Below are positions 21,632-33,801 of a stretch of DNA of 64,000 bases, piece by piece. How positions within the stretch are numbered: the stretch's first letter is position 1; every line of letters begins with the position of its first letter. Below the pieces are notes generated by a model. The model ran no database searches. It had not been told where the DNA came from and worked only from the letters and a program-made list of their open reading frames with translations. This DNA comes from Mesaphorura yosii (lineage: Eukaryota > Arthropoda > Collembola > Poduromorpha > Tullbergiidae): assembly GCA_009869945.1 (NCBI GenBank), contig WIXG01000339.1:19334-83333 (forward strand). Direction: 5' to 3'. The translations under genes were made by a program, and so were the position numbers.

Positions 21632-23465
21632 TCTTGGCAGTTGGAGTCTCTTTATTTGCTTATCCTGGCAGTGGTCAAACTAGAGAGAATGCGCTGTGAA
21701 ATTTGGTCGTGGCTCCTAAACGGTAAGAAGATAGACTGCGTCCAGCGAAGAGCCCATTCGCCAACTGCTTCTGCTGTCAATTCACGAGCAAGACACAGGA
21801 GAGGATGGGTTCGATGAACAGAAACTCTGCTTCACGCAGGAATTTTCCCCCGAGGGCTTGCTCTGCAATGGGACATATACACCTGTTGCGCTACTCCAAA
21901 GTAGTACGCATGCATTTCATTGTTGTCGGCCAGGCAGGATGGGGCTTTTAAAGTGCTGCTGCTGCTGCAAAAGTGGTCGCATGGCCCCCCAATTCACTAC
22001 AGAAAAGTCTTTGTTCTCTCCACATAAATTTTCTCGGCCGTAAATTTCCAGCGTTCACCGCTTTCTAATGGTGAATTACTCGCCCGGCCACTTTCCCCAC
22101 CAGCGCACGCTAAACTGTCGGCAATCGTGCACGAATGCACGGTTTGTGTGCACGTACGGGAAAGAAGGTCACTGGAACACATTTCTCGAATATCGATCTG
22201 GATTGAAGTAAACCACGAATTTTTGAGTAAGAAGGCGTAAACGTTCATAATTGGACATTGCGGTCAATTATCGCGTTTGGCTGTTGGCTTGTGTGCGAAC
22301 ACTGCCTACCCGAGTCCTTACTTCAAGCGTCTCCCAACATGGCCCAAGGTGGCATTAATTCGTGTGGAAGATGCACAATCAGCAATTTACGATGATTGGA
22401 TGGGGAAATGGATCTCAAGTACGTACTCGGGGACGTCGTACTCCGAGGAATACCTCTTCAAGGGGAGGTTTACATCCAAATTCCCATAAGTTTTCTTAGC
22501 AGTACGGCCCATCAGTTCGTAACACGTTTCCCGTGACTTCCACACGAGAGCACAACAACTCTCCACGATTCTATCATGCACACACTTCTGCAGTACGTCC
22601 CCAATGACTGCGCTGAAGCCCGCCATCAATTATGCAGTTTATTTCCATGTTACTACTGTAAAAGTCGACGTGTCACGGACGGAGAGTGCTTACAGTACTC
22701 TGTGCAAGAAGGAGTCGTGTTTGCTGTCACCACCGCAACCATGTGGGCGCAGTGGTCCTCAAACCAACTCTCTGTTTTTGCATAGACTACAAGTGTGAAC
22801 CAAAAGTGTCGTGTAATTAAGTTGAACGAAGGGAGTCTTCTCAAAGAGCCGAGAACTGAGCCACCACCCGAAATAAATTACCCTTAATTATCCCGGGCAG
22901 TAGCTATTAAGTGTCATTTTCCCATGACCGGGCATCCCATCATTATTACCGCTCCCGTGTCAACATCACTCCAGCAGTGCTTGTAATCAAGTGTGATTTC
23001 CTCATCGCGCCGTCTCATAGTGTACAATTAACGGTGCTGGAATTCGGTGGAATTAAAAGTTGTTTTGCCATCGCTGAAAGGGGACACATGGAAATGAGTG
23101 AGAGAGACGCGGTCGGGGAGTTTCTACGCAAGGCTGCGAGGATGGCGAAAGGACGAGTCGATAATTAAATTATTTATGCCCGTCATCAGCCGAAGAGTTG
23201 AGTCGCGAGTCTGTTGCGTTTCTGCAGGCGACCGGAACGAACATTGACTGCAGTGCGCCCACAAACAGTGACAAAGTGGCTTTCGTGGCTTCCATAAGAC
23301 TCAATTTGCTCAAGAAAGCCGGAAGTTGCTCAAAGAAAGTTGCTCAAAGGAAGTTGCTCAACGAGAATCTATAGTTTTTTTTAGGGGTGTGTTAGAAATT
23401 TTTTTTTTGAAACTTTTCAAATTGCGCATTCTTTTGATACATCTCATCCGAACGTCTCCGATGGA
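21632..23465. other. Gap between divergent ABCG and stomatin-like genes
   Basis: No supported exon. It should include the promoters of the ABCG gene and of the upstream first exon of the stomatin-like gene. An 80-codon minus-strand frame at 22387-22629 was considered and not accepted. Confidence 0.4.
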
Positions 23466-26400
23466 ATGGACCTCCTCGGCGATCCGCGGAGCCCTTCAAG
23501 CTTACAACTGATTCTTAATGCGAATGGCAACTCACCCGGGGACGTTGATGAGGTTTTGGAGGAATTGAGCGAGATCAACCCGCCTCCTCAGGGGATTCTT
23601 AAAACTAGCAGTATGGCTGCTCAAAATTCTTCAAACGTCCCGCAAGTCGTCATCCCAAGTACGAGCTCGAGGGCGGCGATGGACAGTAAGTGAATGCAAA
23701 TTTGTGGGGCCACCGCCCCCATTTCGATTTAGCCTTAAACCCGCTCTCTCTCTCTCCAATAATGCCGCTGCTCTCTCGCGCGCAATGTTCCCACGTACTT
23801 GAGTGTGACGGGGAACTGAAAGTGCCCTCTCGCCCCTGCGCTCCGATTCCGGAGCCCCAATTGGTCGAGAATTTCAGAGAACAATTAATTCAATAATACA
23901 GATCAAATTTGTAGAGTCCATGCCCGTTTCCCTTCCCGTCATCAATAATGGAGATGGTATGGGAAATCGATGACCCGTTCCAATTTCGAAATCACGTGTT
24001 CGATCGGCTGGGCACATAATTACCGGGAGAGAGGCGTTTTAATTATAGAGTATTCTGTTCAGAGGGGGTTAATTGTTCCGATAATTAGAGCGCGACTGAA
24101 GCGAGTGGACAAAAGGGTGACTTGCCCGTTCATATGAGTCTGATTTCAAGTTACATTTGTCGTAGGCTGGCTCGAGAGAGTCAGAAGGCGACCTTCGACA
24201 CAGGCTAATTGGAGCCGGGGACAGTTGCATTTAATTCAATAACCGCTGCCACAAATTGGCTGGAGAGTCAGAGCATGCACGAGCTCGAGTAAATCCACCA
24301 GTTTTTGCGCATGTAGGCTCTAATTGGACTCGATCCGCATTGTACAGTCGTGTAAACTCATAGAGTGGACAACATGCAAATACCACCAATTATTCCACAT
24401 GCAAATGTACTTCAAAATGGGCCTTTGTAAGCCCTCTCTGAATGTTATGGAAATAAAATGCAGAGTGTGGCTTGCACGAAAGAATGGGGTTTTTATGCAT
24501 TAGACATTTGTCCAATGTTTATGATTCCCTAACACGGACAGAGAAGGAAACAAAGCGCAGGAATTTCGATTACGCAATATGCCGTATAGGCAAGAGAGTG
24601 CAGAGAGTAGAACATAGCCGAGAGTGCAGTAGGCGTAGTGAAATAAACTCTTTTAAGAACGGATGTAATGATAGTTGCTTCGCCTATTGTTAGAAAAATT
24701 AATGCGGCCTGTGACTTCGGCGGCAGGAGACGCATGTGACACGTTGCAATCATGTGTGCGCCTGACACAATACACAGCCATTCATGAATGGCATTTCATT
24801 TTATAATCTGCAAAACGGCTCGCGACAGTCTCAACACCACCCGTCGCTCAACACCCACTGCATTTAGCTTCATGTAATCTCATTCTCATTAGACGCTGTG
24901 GTCCCTCGTCACCTTTTCAATGACACGTTACCCCATAGCTCCGTCGGGAGTCGAAGAATCCGGCTGGAAAACATTCTCAACCTTGCTTCTGATCCCCAAA
25001 ATATACTCTAAAATTTTCAATCGAATCCGATGATCCGTTCACGAGATAATGCGGAAACAGATTGACGGCTGGACGGATTGACGGACCATGGCAAAGCCAA
25101 TATAGCTGCTTCGCAACTATAATAATTACGCCTTCGTAATTCACATACACATGCAAATACAATTCACAATGATGAAAGCACGAAGTAAACAAGCAGCGGA
25201 GGAGATTGTACGTTCCCGTGCTTCGCAAATAAAATATACAACAGAGAGTCAACTCCAGCCTTGTGTGCCAGTGTCTCGGAGTCTTGAATGAGTTTCACGT
25301 GTCGTGTGCCTTAACTCTTATTCACTGTTTCTACATCAGATCAGAGTGCGCATATCATCAGTTTGTATCAAAAATAGTAGAGAGACAGTTGGAGGGGAGC
25401 TCTCGTTTCTCTGCTGCCCGTTCCAAACGAACTCTTGAGTCAGTGTCAGCCGTCCATCTACCTTAATTATTCAAGAGTGTCATCAGCCTAATGGACCGCA
25501 TGCACATTTACTAGTAGTAGCAGCCAGCAGCGGTGTGACTCCACCTCAGAATGGTGTAATTAATGTGAGTAACTCGTGAGTAACACGGACAGTTGCCTGT
25601 GCGCAATCTTGCTGGTGACTACCGCCGATTCCCACGAATCCGCCCTCCGAACTCTTGTGTTTCACTTTAATTGGGGTTGTGCAATTGACGGGCTCCGTCA
25701 TTTGGAGCTCAAGTGGCGGCCGATCGGTGACGGCATTGACGCGTCGTAAATTGGTGAGAATGACGTGCTGAATGACGCAGTTATTTGCGAAATGAGGTTG
25801 GAGTTTAAAGAGCCTTATCTATCCAGTCCATTGTTCTACCACTTGAATTTCGTTCGGTGAATATAAAAGCTCTTCCATACACAATTTAATTGACGTATGC
25901 CACGAACATTAAACTGTTTATCAAGAGGAGTGCCAATGCAGCTCTCTCAGTTGATATCGAGGGCAGTTTAAGTGAATCGGGTCAGTTCTCACCACCTTCC
26001 AAGCTCTTCCAGCTGAACAATGGCGGACGGAAAGGAGCCTACCATTATGGTCCCACCGCATGTGGTCGTGGAGCAGCCTCCAGGCGGCAGCACACGCCCC
26101 CACCTCGACAAATCCATCCCCGCGCGTGGAGTCGAGGCTTCCCGGCCCCTCACCTCCTCAAATGACAGGAGGGAGGTGTACACATCGCGTAAGGGTTGCT
26201 TTAGAGCGCGCTTTCTCAGTTCAATGGTGATGGGTGGGTGATTGACGAGAAGTCGTATACGAATCGGGAACGCGATCGAGATCGGGGAGGGTGCCAAAAT
26301 GCCTCCGATTCAGATCATCATTTCTCATGTCCCCGCCATGTAAGCTCGATAGAAGCCACCGCATTCCACGCGGAGACTAATCTCACTGTAGATCTTTGCT

Positions 26401-28172
26401 GCTCTTTGTGGTCGTCTCTCTCGTCGTGATTGTCATCCTTCTCACCGGGAAAGCGTACGCCTATTGTGTTGATCCAGCCGATTAGCACCGCGCGCTGCAA
26501 AATTTCTCGCAAACGCGTTTCTATTTTTAGCAATTCTCTCAGCCCGACTTGTGTCTGTTCTCTGTCGACGAGCATCCTCTCGATGAGGAGACAGTGAGCG
26601 ATGCCGTGTGCTCTCGATGTAACGTTACGAATGGCAGTTTGAGAGCGTGGAATGTGGAAATGTATCTTTAAAGAGATGCTCTTGTTTGTGTGCCATCATT
26701 ACTCACGCGGGCCGTTAAGAGCTTCATGTCTTTTCTGTAAATAGCAAATTCCTTCCTCAGAGTTCAGTTCGTGCGTGAACATCAAAACACACACGCGAGG
26801 AGGAGAGGCTCTGTTGGCCTTTGATTGAACACTCCGTCTTATCAGTTTGAATTACACTGCCTATTTCATAATCTCTAAACGATTCCCGACCAACTGTAAG
26901 AATAGAAAAGAGAGATGGGCCTCGACCGCCAGATGACTGTGACTACTTCGAGTAGTATTGGGAGGGTGGGGTACAACTTGGAGGGGAGAGGTTGGGGGCT
27001 TTTAGTCGCGAGGCGCCAAAATCGCTTTATTGCAATCTAAACTGAGTCCTCTTCTTCCATAGCCGAGCCGGAGCACTCTGGAGTTATTGAACTCCTCGCC
27101 ACAGTCGGATCAGTTGTACTCCTCATCCTCACCATCCCGATCGCCATCTTCTTCTGCTTCAAGGTGAGACCATCTTCTAAAGTGATGGCCCGCCAACATT
27201 CAAATTCATTCCAAAACCTCCCCCTTTTATAAACTGCAGGTCGTTCAAGAGTACGAGCGCGCCGTCATCTTTCGCCTTGGCCGATTACGTCGTGGTGGTG
27301 CACGCGGCCCCGGCATCTTCTTCGTCCTCCCCTGCATCGATGCCTACCGTTGTGTAGACCTCCGAACAGTCAGTTTCGACGTCCCCCCTCAAGAAATTTT
27401 AACACACGACTCTGTCACGGTCGCGGTGGATGCGGTGGTTTATTATAGGGTCTACAATCCAACGGTGGCGGTGTCTAATGTGGTGGATTACAGGTGAGGA
27501 GCGGGTCTTGGAGGTTTGGACTCTTCTATTTTGGGTTATAAACTCCAGCTTTATTTTTTAATGTAGCCACTCCACCCGCCTCCTCGCCGCCACAACCCTG
27601 CGTAATGTGCTCGGGACCAAGAATCTGGCCGAAATCCTATCAGAGCGTGAGTCCATCTCACACACGATGCAGTCAAGTTTAGATGAGGCGACCGACCCGT
27701 GGGGCGTTAAAGTGGAGAGGGTTGAGATGTGAGTCTTTTAGTCTTGTTCAGAATGATGGAGGAACCACTAATCACACTGAATTCCTCCCCTGCCTACAGA
27801 AAAGACGTCCGCCTCCCCGTCCAACTCCAGCGCGCCATGGCTGCGGAAGCTGAAGCAGCGAGGGAAGCACGTGCAAAAGTCATAGCAGCCGAGGGGGAGA
27901 TGAAGGCGAGCAGGGCTCTCAAAGAAGCCAGTGATGTGATGATGGAGAGTCCGGCGGCGTTGCAGGTAAGGACCTCTTATAAAAGACACAAAAGGCCCGG
28001 TGTCTAATCCCCCCTCTTTAAAACTCCACAGCTCCGCTACCTCCAAACACTAAACACCATCTCGGCGGAGAAGAACAGCACAATCATCTTCCCACTCCCA
28101 ATAGACCTGATCACTCCTTTCTTGACGGCGACAAGCAGTACGCTGGGGGGGAGGGGTGGTGGGAGCAAGTAG
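23466..28172 (+). CDS. Stomatin / MEC-2-like band 7 protein, long isoform with distal first exon
   Basis: Exons 23466-23685, 27063-27163, 27240-27493, 27567-27728, 27800-27965, 28032-28172 give 347 residues. Stomatin-family proteins sit in the inner leaflet as a hairpin, bind cholesterol, oligomerise and tune ion channels such as DEG/ENaC and ASIC. The common part starts [11 protein letters not shown], then a hydrophobic hairpin with the key Pro (L-T-I-P-I-A-I-F), then the band 7/PHB domain with [24 protein letters not shown], and the [16 protein letters not shown] helix. The first exon ends M-D-A/ with a good donor (A|GTAAGT) in phase 1, the phase needed by the acceptor at 27063. It has no known motif. 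An alternative first exon at 26020-26188 fits equally well. AATAAA at 28468-28473. Confidence 0.85.
23686..27062 (+). other. Large first intron of the stomatin-like gene
   Basis: At 3.4 kb this is by far the longest intron modelled in the window; most are under 260 bases. Apart from the alternative exon at 26020-26188, no coding or RNA feature could be supported. Its length suits an intron holding a second promoter. Confidence 0.5.
26020..26188 (+). CDS. Alternative first coding exon of stomatin-like gene
   Basis: Begins with an ATG at 26020 ([11 protein letters not shown]) and ends with a strong donor, C|GTAAGG, in phase 1. Joined to the acceptor at 27063 it gives a 330-residue isoform differing only in its N-terminal ~57 residues. 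Because it and the exon at 23466 both start with ATG and have the same exit phase, they look like mutually exclusive first exons driven by separate promoters 2.5 kb apart. Confidence 0.7.
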
Positions 28173-28467
28173 AAAGTGATGCCTCCTCACCTGTAATCAA
28201 GAAGTACACGCCTTTCCTTTACAGAATGGGACCACACTGCAACAAACTTGATAAAACCAGTGCTTATGACCAAATGCTTTGCTGCTTTTAAGAAAAAATT
28301 CAAGTCCACCCGCTCTTTTAATTTTTCCTTTCCTCTTAAATTGTAGCACACCACAATCACGCAATAACAATCATCAACAAATTACTCTATATGGACTCTA
28401 CGCTAATTGTACACAATGTTGACTTCGTGTACTATTATAAAATGGGTTATATATAATTCACCACCTA

Positions 28468-28473
28468 AATAAA
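28468..28473 (+). terminator. Polyadenylation signal of stomatin-like gene
   Basis: AATAAA about 296 bases after the stop codon; the nearest canonical signal downstream. Confidence 0.5.
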
Positions 28474-28478
28474 TGAAT

Positions 28479-29214
28479 CTTCACCAAAAAATCGGTGAAT
28501 TTACCCTCACCTTTCTACCACCAACTTCAGGAATAAACGAAAGTGCCACCAACCAGGGCCACAACTAGGAATCAGTAAAGGTTCACCGGTAAAAATAGAA
28601 TTGTCACAAGGTGATGATATCACCAGGTTACGCTAATTGATTCCTTGTCCTTAACGGGAGAGCCTGAACATCGAGATGCCTCGACCGCTTCCATGTCATT
28701 ACCACGACAGCCTGAAGCGCGTCACCAGAAGCGCCTTTCCCGAACAGGGTAAGCCTGAACCGCGTCATGCATTAACAGTGAACTAACCGCGAAATGGACA
28801 AACGCAAAGAGTTTAAGATCGGACAATTTGCATTGCGAAGTAAGAATAATTTATTTTTCACAACAAAGTCAACGGAATTTAAAAAACAAATATCAGAAAA
28901 ACCCGGGTGACGCGGTTCAGCCTGTCAATAATAAAATGACTTAACTGGCCATTTTTAAATATTTGACTTTATTTTGAAGTTCCCTCTTTTAGATGACATT
29001 TTCATTTCTTCCGGTCTTCATTTTCGTGGTGACATTTTCCTTTTTTCCGGTTGTACTAAACTCAAAATATTGTGGTAATAAATTCATTGGTTTTTCCGGT
29101 GACAAATTCGTTTAAGTTGGTGATAATTTAATTGCAACCCCGCACTCCCCGCTTTTAACAAATGGCTACTTAATATTGAATAAACATGTTTGCAATCTAC
29201 CAACCGGGGAAATT
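28479..29214. other. Gap between convergent stomatin-like and mRpL10 genes
   Basis: AT-rich, no coding exon seen. Short phrases recur with variation: AAGCCTGAACCGCGTCA at 28752-28768 resembles AGCCTGAAGCGCGTCA at 28709-28724 and the inverted TGACGCGGTTCAGCCT at 28908-28923, and CATTTTC...TTCCGGT occurs twice near 28998-29050. These suggest local tandem or fold-back duplication, but no element was identified. Confidence 0.4.
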
Positions 29215-30228
29215 CTACTCTTGCTTCTGAACACTCGAAGAGTACATATCAAGGCTATTTAGTAAACTTAACTGAGGACTCTCCAACACCCTCGCTAAAT
29301 TACCCCCAGCCAAGTTGAGGGTGGAACAAAGCTGGGCCCTCTGCGAGCTAATCTCCATCGTCGCTAAACGATCAACATCATCTTTACTTAATAATCTATT
29401 TTCTAGAACGAGTCCTAACAACAAGAATTGTGGCATCTTCTTCATTGCTTTCTGTAGCTTTTGCAAATCAGGTTCCTGGCAGAACCCGAGAGCCGTGTTT
29501 TTAGTGATGAGACGGAGCATTGGCGAGTAGGGTGTGCAATTGAGGGCGTGCCGGGCTAGTAATGTGTTGATGCTGTACTGGATGCGCATTTGGAAGCCGA
29601 GGTCGAAGAGGGCGAGGCGGATCTGTGAATTGAAACGGAGGATTATAAGCAGCTCGATCAAGTTATACTCTCGCTGCAGCTCACCTTGATAAACTCCGAC
29701 CGCTTGAACGAATTCGTGTGGAACACTGCAATCATGGGGTGCGATTCTACCGCTTTGCGGAGTTCACGGACTAGGAACTGGTGGTAGGGTTTTCCCTGCA
29801 TGAAATAGTGAAACTGAATTGGGAGGTCAGTCACTGCGTGAAATCCATAGTCAACCTCCACTCACCTCAAGCGATCCCGCGACCCCCCTCACTTTCTCCT
29901 CCTCCTCATACCTCTTACAAAATTTAGGCTCCTCAGGGTAGGATGGCAGGGCGACTGCTAGCAAGCGTTTTCTTTTGTAGTGCGTTGGTAGTGGGCGCTG
30001 CAGGTTGGGGCGATTGGAGCCACCGCCATGCCGGAGAAGGGTTATAAGGGGGAGGAAGATGCGGGATGATAAGAGGGGTGGTGCGGGGTGGGAGTGGTGA
30101 GCTGTGAATTGGAGAGGAGACATTAGTCGACGCAGATTAATAAATGCAAGAATACAGTGTCAAAAGAGTTTTGTAGGCTCACCCAAACACAAACCGGCGG
30201 CTGATGCAGCGGCGGGGATGAGCGCCAT
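29215..30228 (-). CDS. mRpL10: Mitochondrial ribosomal protein L10
   Basis: Four exons (30228-30183, 30101-29866, 29795-29685, 29622-29215) give 266 residues, close to the family's ~260. It is the uL10 protein at the base of the L7/L12 stalk of the mitochondrial large ribosomal subunit. The N-terminus (M-A-L-I-P-A-A-A-S-A-A) is basic-poor but Ala-rich and is followed by an Arg-containing segment, consistent with a cleaved targeting peptide. The family marks seen are H-Y-K-R-K-R-L-L-A-V-A, the L-V-R-E-L-R-K-A-V segment, H-P-M-I-A-V-F, and the helix leading to the L12-binding tail. The first exon is only 46 bases; its GTGAGC donor and phase-1 exit match the acceptor at 30101. The 3' end converges with the stomatin-like gene. 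Confidence 0.88.
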
Positions 30229-30759
30229 CGCTACTGCTTTTCTCTCCACGTGTTGGACTATTATTGGAGGGAAGGACAAGTTGTCCTTCCAAGAAGAGTG
30301 AGATGTCTCATTTACTCAGGAACTGCGTGGATAGCCGGGATTTTGTAAGGAGGTTGGAAGTGCTCATACGAACTCAAACTCTTCTTTCCCACTCCAAATC
30401 GAGACTGATGCGAGTGTGTGTGAGATGGAGCCCGAGAGCTCTGTTCTTTGGGTGCTGCTGTGAGTGTCTCATTCGAGAGAGAGTTTCAGCGCCGAGCTCC
30501 GTGTGTCTCCTTCAGATGAGATGGTTTACGAGAGAATCAATCAGGGATCAGTCGTCTCTTTGTCTTTTATTGCACAACATAAGAGCGAACGCTCGATAAA
30601 TTACGTAGATGTGATAAGGCTCTGAATTGAAAGATGAATAGAGTAGCCATTGTAGCTTATATTCACAAACTATTACTATAATTTCGATCGTAGCACTTTG
30701 GATAAAACCTAACACAAATAGAAGTTTGTAAGTTTTTTTATTCAAACGCTTTCCTTCGG
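30229..30759. other. Gap with mRpL10 leader, direct repeat B and receptor 3' flank
   Basis: Left part is the promoter/leader of the minus-strand mRpL10; right part, including repeat B copy 1, is the 3' flank of the receptor gene ending at 30760. No coding exon was seen. Confidence 0.5.
30533..30700 (+). repeat. Direct repeat B, copy 1
   Basis: About 170 bases matching 41023-41219 in the same orientation. Shared landmarks are AATCAGGGATCAGTCG, CTTTGTCTTTTATTGCACAA, ATAAGAGCGAACGCTCGATAA, GATGTGATAAGGCTCTGAATT, and ATGAATAGAGTAGC. The other copy carries small insertions. It ends 60 bases from the stop codon of the receptor gene at 30760. Confidence 0.75.
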
Positions 30760-32895
30760 CTATTTCCATTTGTTTCTCTGTTCAGTTCTGAATTGAAGCA
30801 AAATCTGAACTAAATTACCAATAAATTTCCTGCTGGCGTTCAAAAATTGTGCCAACCGCTGGAAAATTGCATGCCAATGGAAAATTACCAGCTCAGCAAA
30901 CAGAGAGGCCAAGGAAATGGCCACACAAATTGCATAAATTATAAAAACCGTTCCCGTGCTCGCGTACAAACTGAGCTTCTTAGGTTCTACGAGATTAATT
31001 AAATACTTTTCCGAGTTCCTGGAATTCTCCCGAGTAATTTCATAAATCCTGTAAAGCCAATCATGAATCCCAGACTGGACAATCTTCTGGATTTGCTTGT
31101 ATAGCTGACCTCCATCTCTCAGGTCCATTTCCCAACCATGATTTCTTGTAAGAAAACTTTCGCTTGATTTCGTAAACTTTCTCCGCATGCCTTTCACATC
31201 CTGGAGGAACGGGTCGAATTTGTGGTCATAGTCAACAAGTGCTGAATGGTCACATCGAAGTAATTGGCTGTCAATTGACTCCGAAGGGCATGCATTTTTT
31301 GGTTGTCGTAATCTTTTTCTTAAAAATGTGACATATGGATGATCAGCCGAATTTTCCAGCATATCGTCAATTAAGAACCATAAATCAGCTGAGAGTGGAT
31401 AGCAAAGCCTCCAATTTCGAAACCGATCTTGCTCAGGTTCTGGAGGACAATCGTCCAAAAATGTAACTTGATCGCAAGTACGATTTTGGTGTCCAGGATC
31501 TTGGAAGCCTTGACCAGCTTCTTTATACACGTCGAAACTTGACGTTAAAAATGGTCCAGGAGTTGAATACAATGCAAAATCTTGAAGTTCATTGAATTTC
31601 ATTACTGGAACGTGTGCTGCTGGAATTGTCATGTGTGATGTGACAATACTTTGGTAACAATTGATAAGAATGGGTGATACAAGCAACCAACCAAACATTA
31701 TGACTCGAAACAGTTGTCTGGATTCCAATTCAGCGCGTACGTGATAATTACCAAGTAAAAGTCCGTACAAAAATGCGACTGAATTGAGAAATACGTTCCG
31801 GGCGACATCTTTCCATATCGCAACGCACAATGCAGTGACCAGAATTGATACGAGTATAGAAATCCAGATGGCCCGATCAAATGGTTTGAGATAAACCCCA
31901 AAATACGATTGTGTATAAAGTGAATGACATGACACAAATGAAATGCTGGTTGTTTTAGTGACAATATGACCAGTCGAGCCAAATAACCCTAGATATCCAT
32001 AAATAACGAGTTGATTGTGGGGATCCTCCATCCCAATTGTGGGAAGAAAAGTGCGGTTTGTGTCGTTACAAATTTGTATAATGAAAGATAGCGGACCTTC
32101 AGCCCAAAGCAAGGATTTTCGGCTGGTCTGAGCATGTTTGATGTGAGGCCGGAGATGTGCCCGCCATGTTGATACTGTTTTCATGTGGTCATGCTGCAGA
32201 GCCGAGTCCACTGATATTCTGAGGCCTTGTCCATCTATGGCGACGTGTATTCGACTTATCTCCATGTGGTAACAATGAAAACAGATTGTGTAAGCTTGTA
32301 ATGGGAGATTTTGAATCTCGCTGCCACGATTACTCTGATTATATGACCCCGAAGTAAAAGAGGACATGATAAGCCGGGAGTAATCCATGTCAAATGGCAT
32401 GAAATCGGACGGACGCGCAACTTCGAGTTCTTCCAAAGCAGTTGTGATTTGAAAATGATTCGGCAGTATCATGAGAACGTAGGTTGTTGAAGGATTCGTT
32501 CCCGATTTGGTGAGACGTCCAAGATTTTCGAGCTGCCGGGAATTCGTGAGAGGCAAGGTTGAGACAAAGATGACGATCAGAACGCAATGAAACTTGTAAT
32601 GGAACATCTGTGCCAAGATCCCGGACTCTGATTCCAAGTTCCGAACCATGTCAGCATACTTTTGTACTCCAGTGAAGATTTTAATGGGACTAACACACTC
32701 TTGAATTGGTACTTGTGATTTCAGGAGTTGTCTTATATGTTCTTCGTCCAGGATAAGTGTCTCTTCGCAATCGCTGAATCCATTCATCCAGTCTTGAATT
32801 GTTAAAGCGTTATTCCCTTCCAGACGCTGTCTGCCATACGCGTTTATAAGATGAATGATTAAAAGCGTGATCAATTTAAGTTTTATTGTCGTCAT
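30760..32895 (-). CDS. Ionotropic-receptor-like protein, full length
   Basis: Intronless gene for 711 residues, starting with the ATG at 32895, followed by a signal peptide (K-L-I-T-L-L-I-I-H-L-I-N-A). It resembles the diverged ionotropic receptors that arthropods use as chemosensors: an extracellular N-terminal region, ligand-binding lobe S1 (about 240-335), membrane segment 1 (341-360), a pore region (365-385), membrane segment 2 (398-418) ending in C-Y-Q-S-I-V-T-S-H-M-T-I-P where the family has SYTANLA, lobe S2 (about 430-635), and a third segment near 645-670. I do not see the classical glutamate-contacting Arg/Thr/Asp set, which is usual for divergent members. The ligand is unknown. A truncated paralogue lies at 587-2272 and small relics at 33300-33440 and 40620-40652. 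Confidence 0.85.
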   Translation of the reverse strand: MTTIKLKLITLLIIHLINAYGRQRLEGNNALTIQDWMNGFSDCEETLILDEEHIRQLLKSQVPIQECVSPIKIFTGVQKYADMVRNLESESGILAQMFHYKFHCVLIVIFVSTLPLTNSRQLENLGRLTKSGTNPSTTYVLMILPNHFQITTALEELEVARPSDFMPFDMDYSRLIMSSFTSGSYNQSNRGSEIQNLPLQAYTICFHCYHMEISRIHVAIDGQGLRISVDSALQHDHMKTVSTWRAHLRPHIKHAQTSRKSLLWAEGPLSFIIQICNDTNRTFLPTIGMEDPHNQLVIYGYLGLFGSTGHIVTKTTSISFVSCHSLYTQSYFGVYLKPFDRAIWISILVSILVTALCVAIWKDVARNVFLNSVAFLYGLLLGNYHVRAELESRQLFRVIMFGWLLVSPILINCYQSIVTSHMTIPAAHVPVMKFNELQDFALYSTPGPFLTSSFDVYKEAGQGFQDPGHQNRTCDQVTFLDDCPPEPEQDRFRNWRLCYPLSADLWFLIDDMLENSADHPYVTFLRKRLRQPKNACPSESIDSQLLRCDHSALVDYDHKFDPFLQDVKGMRRKFTKSSESFLTRNHGWEMDLRDGGQLYKQIQKIVQSGIHDWLYRIYEITRENSRNSEKYLINLVEPKKLSLYASTGTVFIIYAICVAISLASLFAELVIFHWHAIFQRLAQFLNASRKFIGNLVQILLQFRTEQRNKWK

Positions 32896-33299
32896 TTCTT
32901 TTTGCTTTTATGAACTTTTCTTGAATATCAAAGATTCTGGTCAGATGTGCAACTTAATTTCGTAACGGATATGGCAAAACCCTTCTACAGTAAGGTAAAA
33001 AATAAGTGGAACGTATATGATGCGGGCACAATGCTTTACGTATGCGTATCTATAGTTACGCTTAACAATCGGGCGTGAAAATATAGGTAAAATCAGATCT
33101 TCATACGTTCCATTTATTTTTTATCTGTATAGTATGGCACTAAAGTCTAACACTTTGTTTTTTAGTGGGATTGTTATTTTATGCGCTTAACTTGCGTGTC
33201 AAATTGATTTCCCTTGGAGTTACGAGCAAAATATTCTGTCTCCATCCTTCACCGGATGTTTTGAATTCGTCTCATGCAAACTTGTGCCAATTGTAACTC

Positions 33300-33440
33300 T
33301 CTTTTTAAAAAAAATGATCCAACTCTTATCCATGGCACAACTTTTCGAATCCAGTGGGAAATTGATTGACGATGGAAAATTACCATTTCCAACAAGAATG
33401 AGGTCAATGAAATGGCCACACAAAACCCGCATTGAGTACA
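33300..33440 (-). pseudogene. Relic of ionotropic-receptor C-terminus
   Basis: On the minus strand, the frame covering 33249-33452 contains C-V-A-I-S-L-T-S-F-L-L-E-M-V-I-F-H, matching C-V-A-I-S-L-A-S-L-F-A-E-L-V-I-F-H near the third membrane segment of the neighbouring 711-residue receptor. Only this piece survives: no start codon or upstream domain remains, and the downstream frame soon diverges. It lies 400 bases upstream of the intact gene, in the same orientation, so it is probably the tail of a lost tandem copy. Confidence 0.65.
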
Positions 33441-33801
33441 ACATGGTTTCAAATTGTGGAAAATGTACCAATTTTTGAAGGTGGAGTTGGCCTAACTCCC
33501 TTGTAACGTTTTCAGCTGATAAAGGCCAATAAAGCAGAAAAGGGAAAGTTACAAAAAATTACATTACAAAATCCATTGATGATTAGGCTAGGTTAGCTGT
33601 TTATGTTGGTTGGAGGCAAGTCTCATCAAATCCAAGCTAAAGGTCAGGCTAGTACTCTCCTCAGTCTTAGTAGCCTCCTCACCATCACCCCGACTTTCTC
33701 TTCCCGTTGATGTATACTGCTAGGGAGAGGAGATTAACCTGTAAGCCGAGGGTTTACGCTGGATTCCAAGGCCAAAGTAAACTAATTTATTCATTTGACC
33801 G
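33441..33801. other. Gap between receptor relic and CARD-NB-ARC gene
   Basis: Likely 3' flank of the NB-ARC gene. No feature beyond AT-rich sequence was seen. Confidence 0.4.

Noticed and set aside
22387-22629. 80-codon minus-strand frame upstream of the ABCG gene
   Set aside because: Starts with ATG and looks mildly protein-like, but has no family signature or neighbouring exons; left out for lack of support.
28700-28930. CRISPR-like or satellite array from recurring AAGCCTGA phrases
   Set aside because: Only two or three irregular copies with variable spacing and orientation; no array.
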